A DNA stretch of 6,029 bases from Candidatus Brevefilum sp. (GTDB taxonomy: Bacteria; Chloroflexota; Anaerolineae; Anaerolineales; Anaerolineaceae). The notes under the pieces are model-generated. The model was not told the DNA's origin and did no database searches. It saw only the letters and a program-made list of their open reading frames with translations. Of the stretch, positions 4,701 to 6,029 are shown piece after piece. Positions within the stretch are counted from its first letter, which is position 1. Every line of letters begins with the position of its first letter. Both the position numbers and the translations under genes were made by a program. The DNA lies in NCBI GenBank assembly GCA_007135845.1, contig SLIC01000267.1, forward strand, positions 1 through 6,029. The letters run 5' to 3'.

Positions 4701-6029
4701 ATCTAAGATAAGATTATGTAAATGAGGATTTTTCTGAAAAGCTAAACGTGTTGCATCATAAGCATTTAGTCCATTTTTTCTAGCAGTTGACATATATCCT
4801 CGGATAGCACAGAACAGGGCGCCACCCTGTTGGGTTCGAAAACAACCTGATATCTTCTGTTTTAGTTTCATCATGCGGATATCTCGTTCTGCTAGATTAT
4901 TATCAAAAGGAACTCGGAAATCATACATGAAAGCTAGAACGGCATCCTTCTTCGTTTGAAATGTAATCAACAAGTTCCTGGCTGGCGTTTGCTTGACCTT
5001 TCCTCGTTTCTTTGGTATTCCTTCATCAGTTTTTCGTTCTGGGTTATCTTTAAGCCCTTCTTCGACCAACTGATCATATTCTTTAGAGAAATCAACCAAT
5101 TGCTTATCTGTCAGACTGATCGCCTCTTCTTTCTTTTCCTGTTCTATTGTCTCTTTGATCCTAATAAGAAGGTTAATCATTGGCTCTACCCAATCCTGCG
5201 GATAACGCTCGAGTAAAAAGTTTAACTTCCGCAGGTGGTGAGCGTTACATAACACATGGCGAACACTGTATGTGTTGTAAGATTCCCATCCATCATGGAT
5301 GGCATAACCTTGAAATTTTGGAAGAATACCTATTGCATCCATACCTTTAACACCACGCTTGGGATGAATCTGGAAATAAGTCTGTTTTTCTGTGCTAGCT
5401 GTATGTAACCAGTACGTTTTTCCTTCTATATGTGATCCTGTTTCATCGAAATGAACCACTTCCTCTTGCATCGTGATTTGTTTTTTGATCGCTGCGTTGA
5501 TTGCTTCGATCTGTTTTCCGAGTTCTTTACTGGCTGTTATCAAGCTGGCTTCTGAAACTCGATGGCCATATAACGCTTCTAGTATTTCAGCTGTCCGCTC
5601 CAGAGGTATGAGTTGATACAGGTTCAAGTAGACTGACAATGCCTTGATCTCCGGCCCATATTGGACGGGTTGAGTTACTGTTTCTGGAAAGACGGCTTTG
5701 TTTTTCTCTCCACACCGTGGGCATATTTTGATCTCACTCTGGTGCTCTGTCACTTCAATTTTGACAATTGGAATATCAAACACCTGTCTATGTTCATGCT
5801 CTTCTGCAAGCACGGCTTCAAGTGATTCCTGGCAACATTTACACGCTATCACTCGATGAACTTCTATTCGATCCGGTTGTGCTACTGCTTTAAGTGTATT
5901 CCCAGGGTGTCCAGGTTGACCACCGCTTTTCTTACCATGTCGCTTGCGTAAACTTTTGGGTGCTGGCTTTTGATATCCATCACTTGATGGTGGTTTGCTG
6001 CTGTTTTTACTGTTCTTCGCAATTTGATC
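4695..6029 (-). CDS. tnpC: IS66-family transposase TnpC (5' end outside window)
   Basis: This is the DDE transposase of an IS66-family insertion sequence. The frame is open to the right edge, giving 444 visible residues. GTG at 5852 is an internal valine, not the start. Order of parts: the linker NSSKPPSSDGYQKP followed by KKSGGQPGHPG, hallmarks of the IS66 N-terminal region; a zinc-finger-like segment with cysteines at visible 63, 65/66, 103 and 106; the catalytic core with D195 (HFDETG), D246 (YAIHDGW) and E381 (NNLAERDIR); and the C-terminal stretch CFRTQQGGALFCAIRGYMSTARKNG, split over residues near 395-420. Perhaps 30-50 N-terminal residues are missing. No frameshift or stop interrupts it, so the copy may be active. 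It is visibly poorer in GC than its neighbours (40% in 5101-5160 against 62% in 4141-4200, single-line counts), consistent with transfer. TnpA/TnpB partners, if any, would lie to the right. Confidence 0.96.
   Translation of the reverse strand, partial: DQIAKNSKNSSKPPSSDGYQKPAPKSLRKRHGKKSGGQPGHPGNTLKAVAQPDRIEVHRVIACKCCQESLEAVLAEEHEHRQVFDIPIVKIEVTEHQSEIKICPRCGEKNKAVFPETVTQPVQYGPEIKALSVYLNLYQLIPLERTAEILEALYGHRVSEASLITASKELGKQIEAINAAIKKQITMQEEVVHFDETGSHIEGKTYWLHTASTEKQTYFQIHPKRGVKGMDAIGILPKFQGYAIHDGWESYNTYSVRHVLCNAHHLRKLNFLLERYPQDWVEPMINLLIRIKETIEQEKKEEAISLTDKQLVDFSKEYDQLVEEGLKDNPERKTDEGIPKKRGKVKQTPARNLLITFQTKKDAVLAFMYDFRVPFDNNLAERDIRMMKLKQKISGCFRTQQGGALFCAIRGYMSTARKNGLNAYDATRLAFQKNPHLHNLILDG

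Noticed and set aside
4956..5216. An 86-codon plus-strand frame rich in Phe and Leu, looking membrane-like
   Set aside because: It is the antisense of a Lys/Glu-rich part of the IS66 transposase, which naturally gives hydrophobic codons on the opposite strand.

Overview
The window looks like a piece of a bacterial chromosome of medium GC content. The PstB C-terminal style, the E. coli-like adenosine deaminase and heptanucleotide repeats in an intergenic region would fit an Anaerolineae-type Chloroflexota member. That placement is an impression from gene style, not something the sequence proves. Five cellular protein genes and one partial transposase gene are clear. One further small ORF is doubtful. 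There is no tRNA, rRNA or CRISPR array.

Layout. (1) 1-597, plus strand: the C-terminal three quarters of pstB, the ATPase of the high-affinity phosphate importer, cut by the left edge. (2) 613-3278, minus strand: a tight three-gene operon read from right to left. It encodes an SMP-30/gluconolactonase-type lactonase, a xylose-isomerase-like TIM-barrel sugar isomerase/epimerase, and a HAD-IIB (Cof-type) sugar-phosphate phosphatase. Gaps are 19 and 4 nt, and all catalytic motifs are intact. It converges on pstB with only 15 nt between the stop codons. (3) 3279-3618: a divergent control region with a possible 71-codon ORF overlapping the lactonase start, a strong hairpin, five tandem 7-nt units, and -10-like boxes on both strands. 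(4) 3619-4623, plus strand: a complete adenosine deaminase gene (add). (5) 4624-4694: a short AT-rich spacer that probably holds an insertion-sequence end. (6) 4695-6029, minus strand: an IS66-family transposase (TnpC) gene with its catalytic triad intact. It runs off the right edge and is clearly poorer in GC than its neighbours.

How the genes work together. The minus-strand operon reads as a small sugar or sugar-acid catabolic module: lactone hydrolysis, isomerisation or epimerisation of a (keto)sugar, and phosphate removal. No transporter or dehydrogenase is present to fix the substrate. Adenosine deaminase belongs to purine salvage and PstB to phosphate uptake; neither is visibly linked to the sugar module. 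I see no convincing new biological system. The parts most worth a second look are the repeat- and hairpin-bearing leader of the sugar operon and the IS66 junction just downstream of add.
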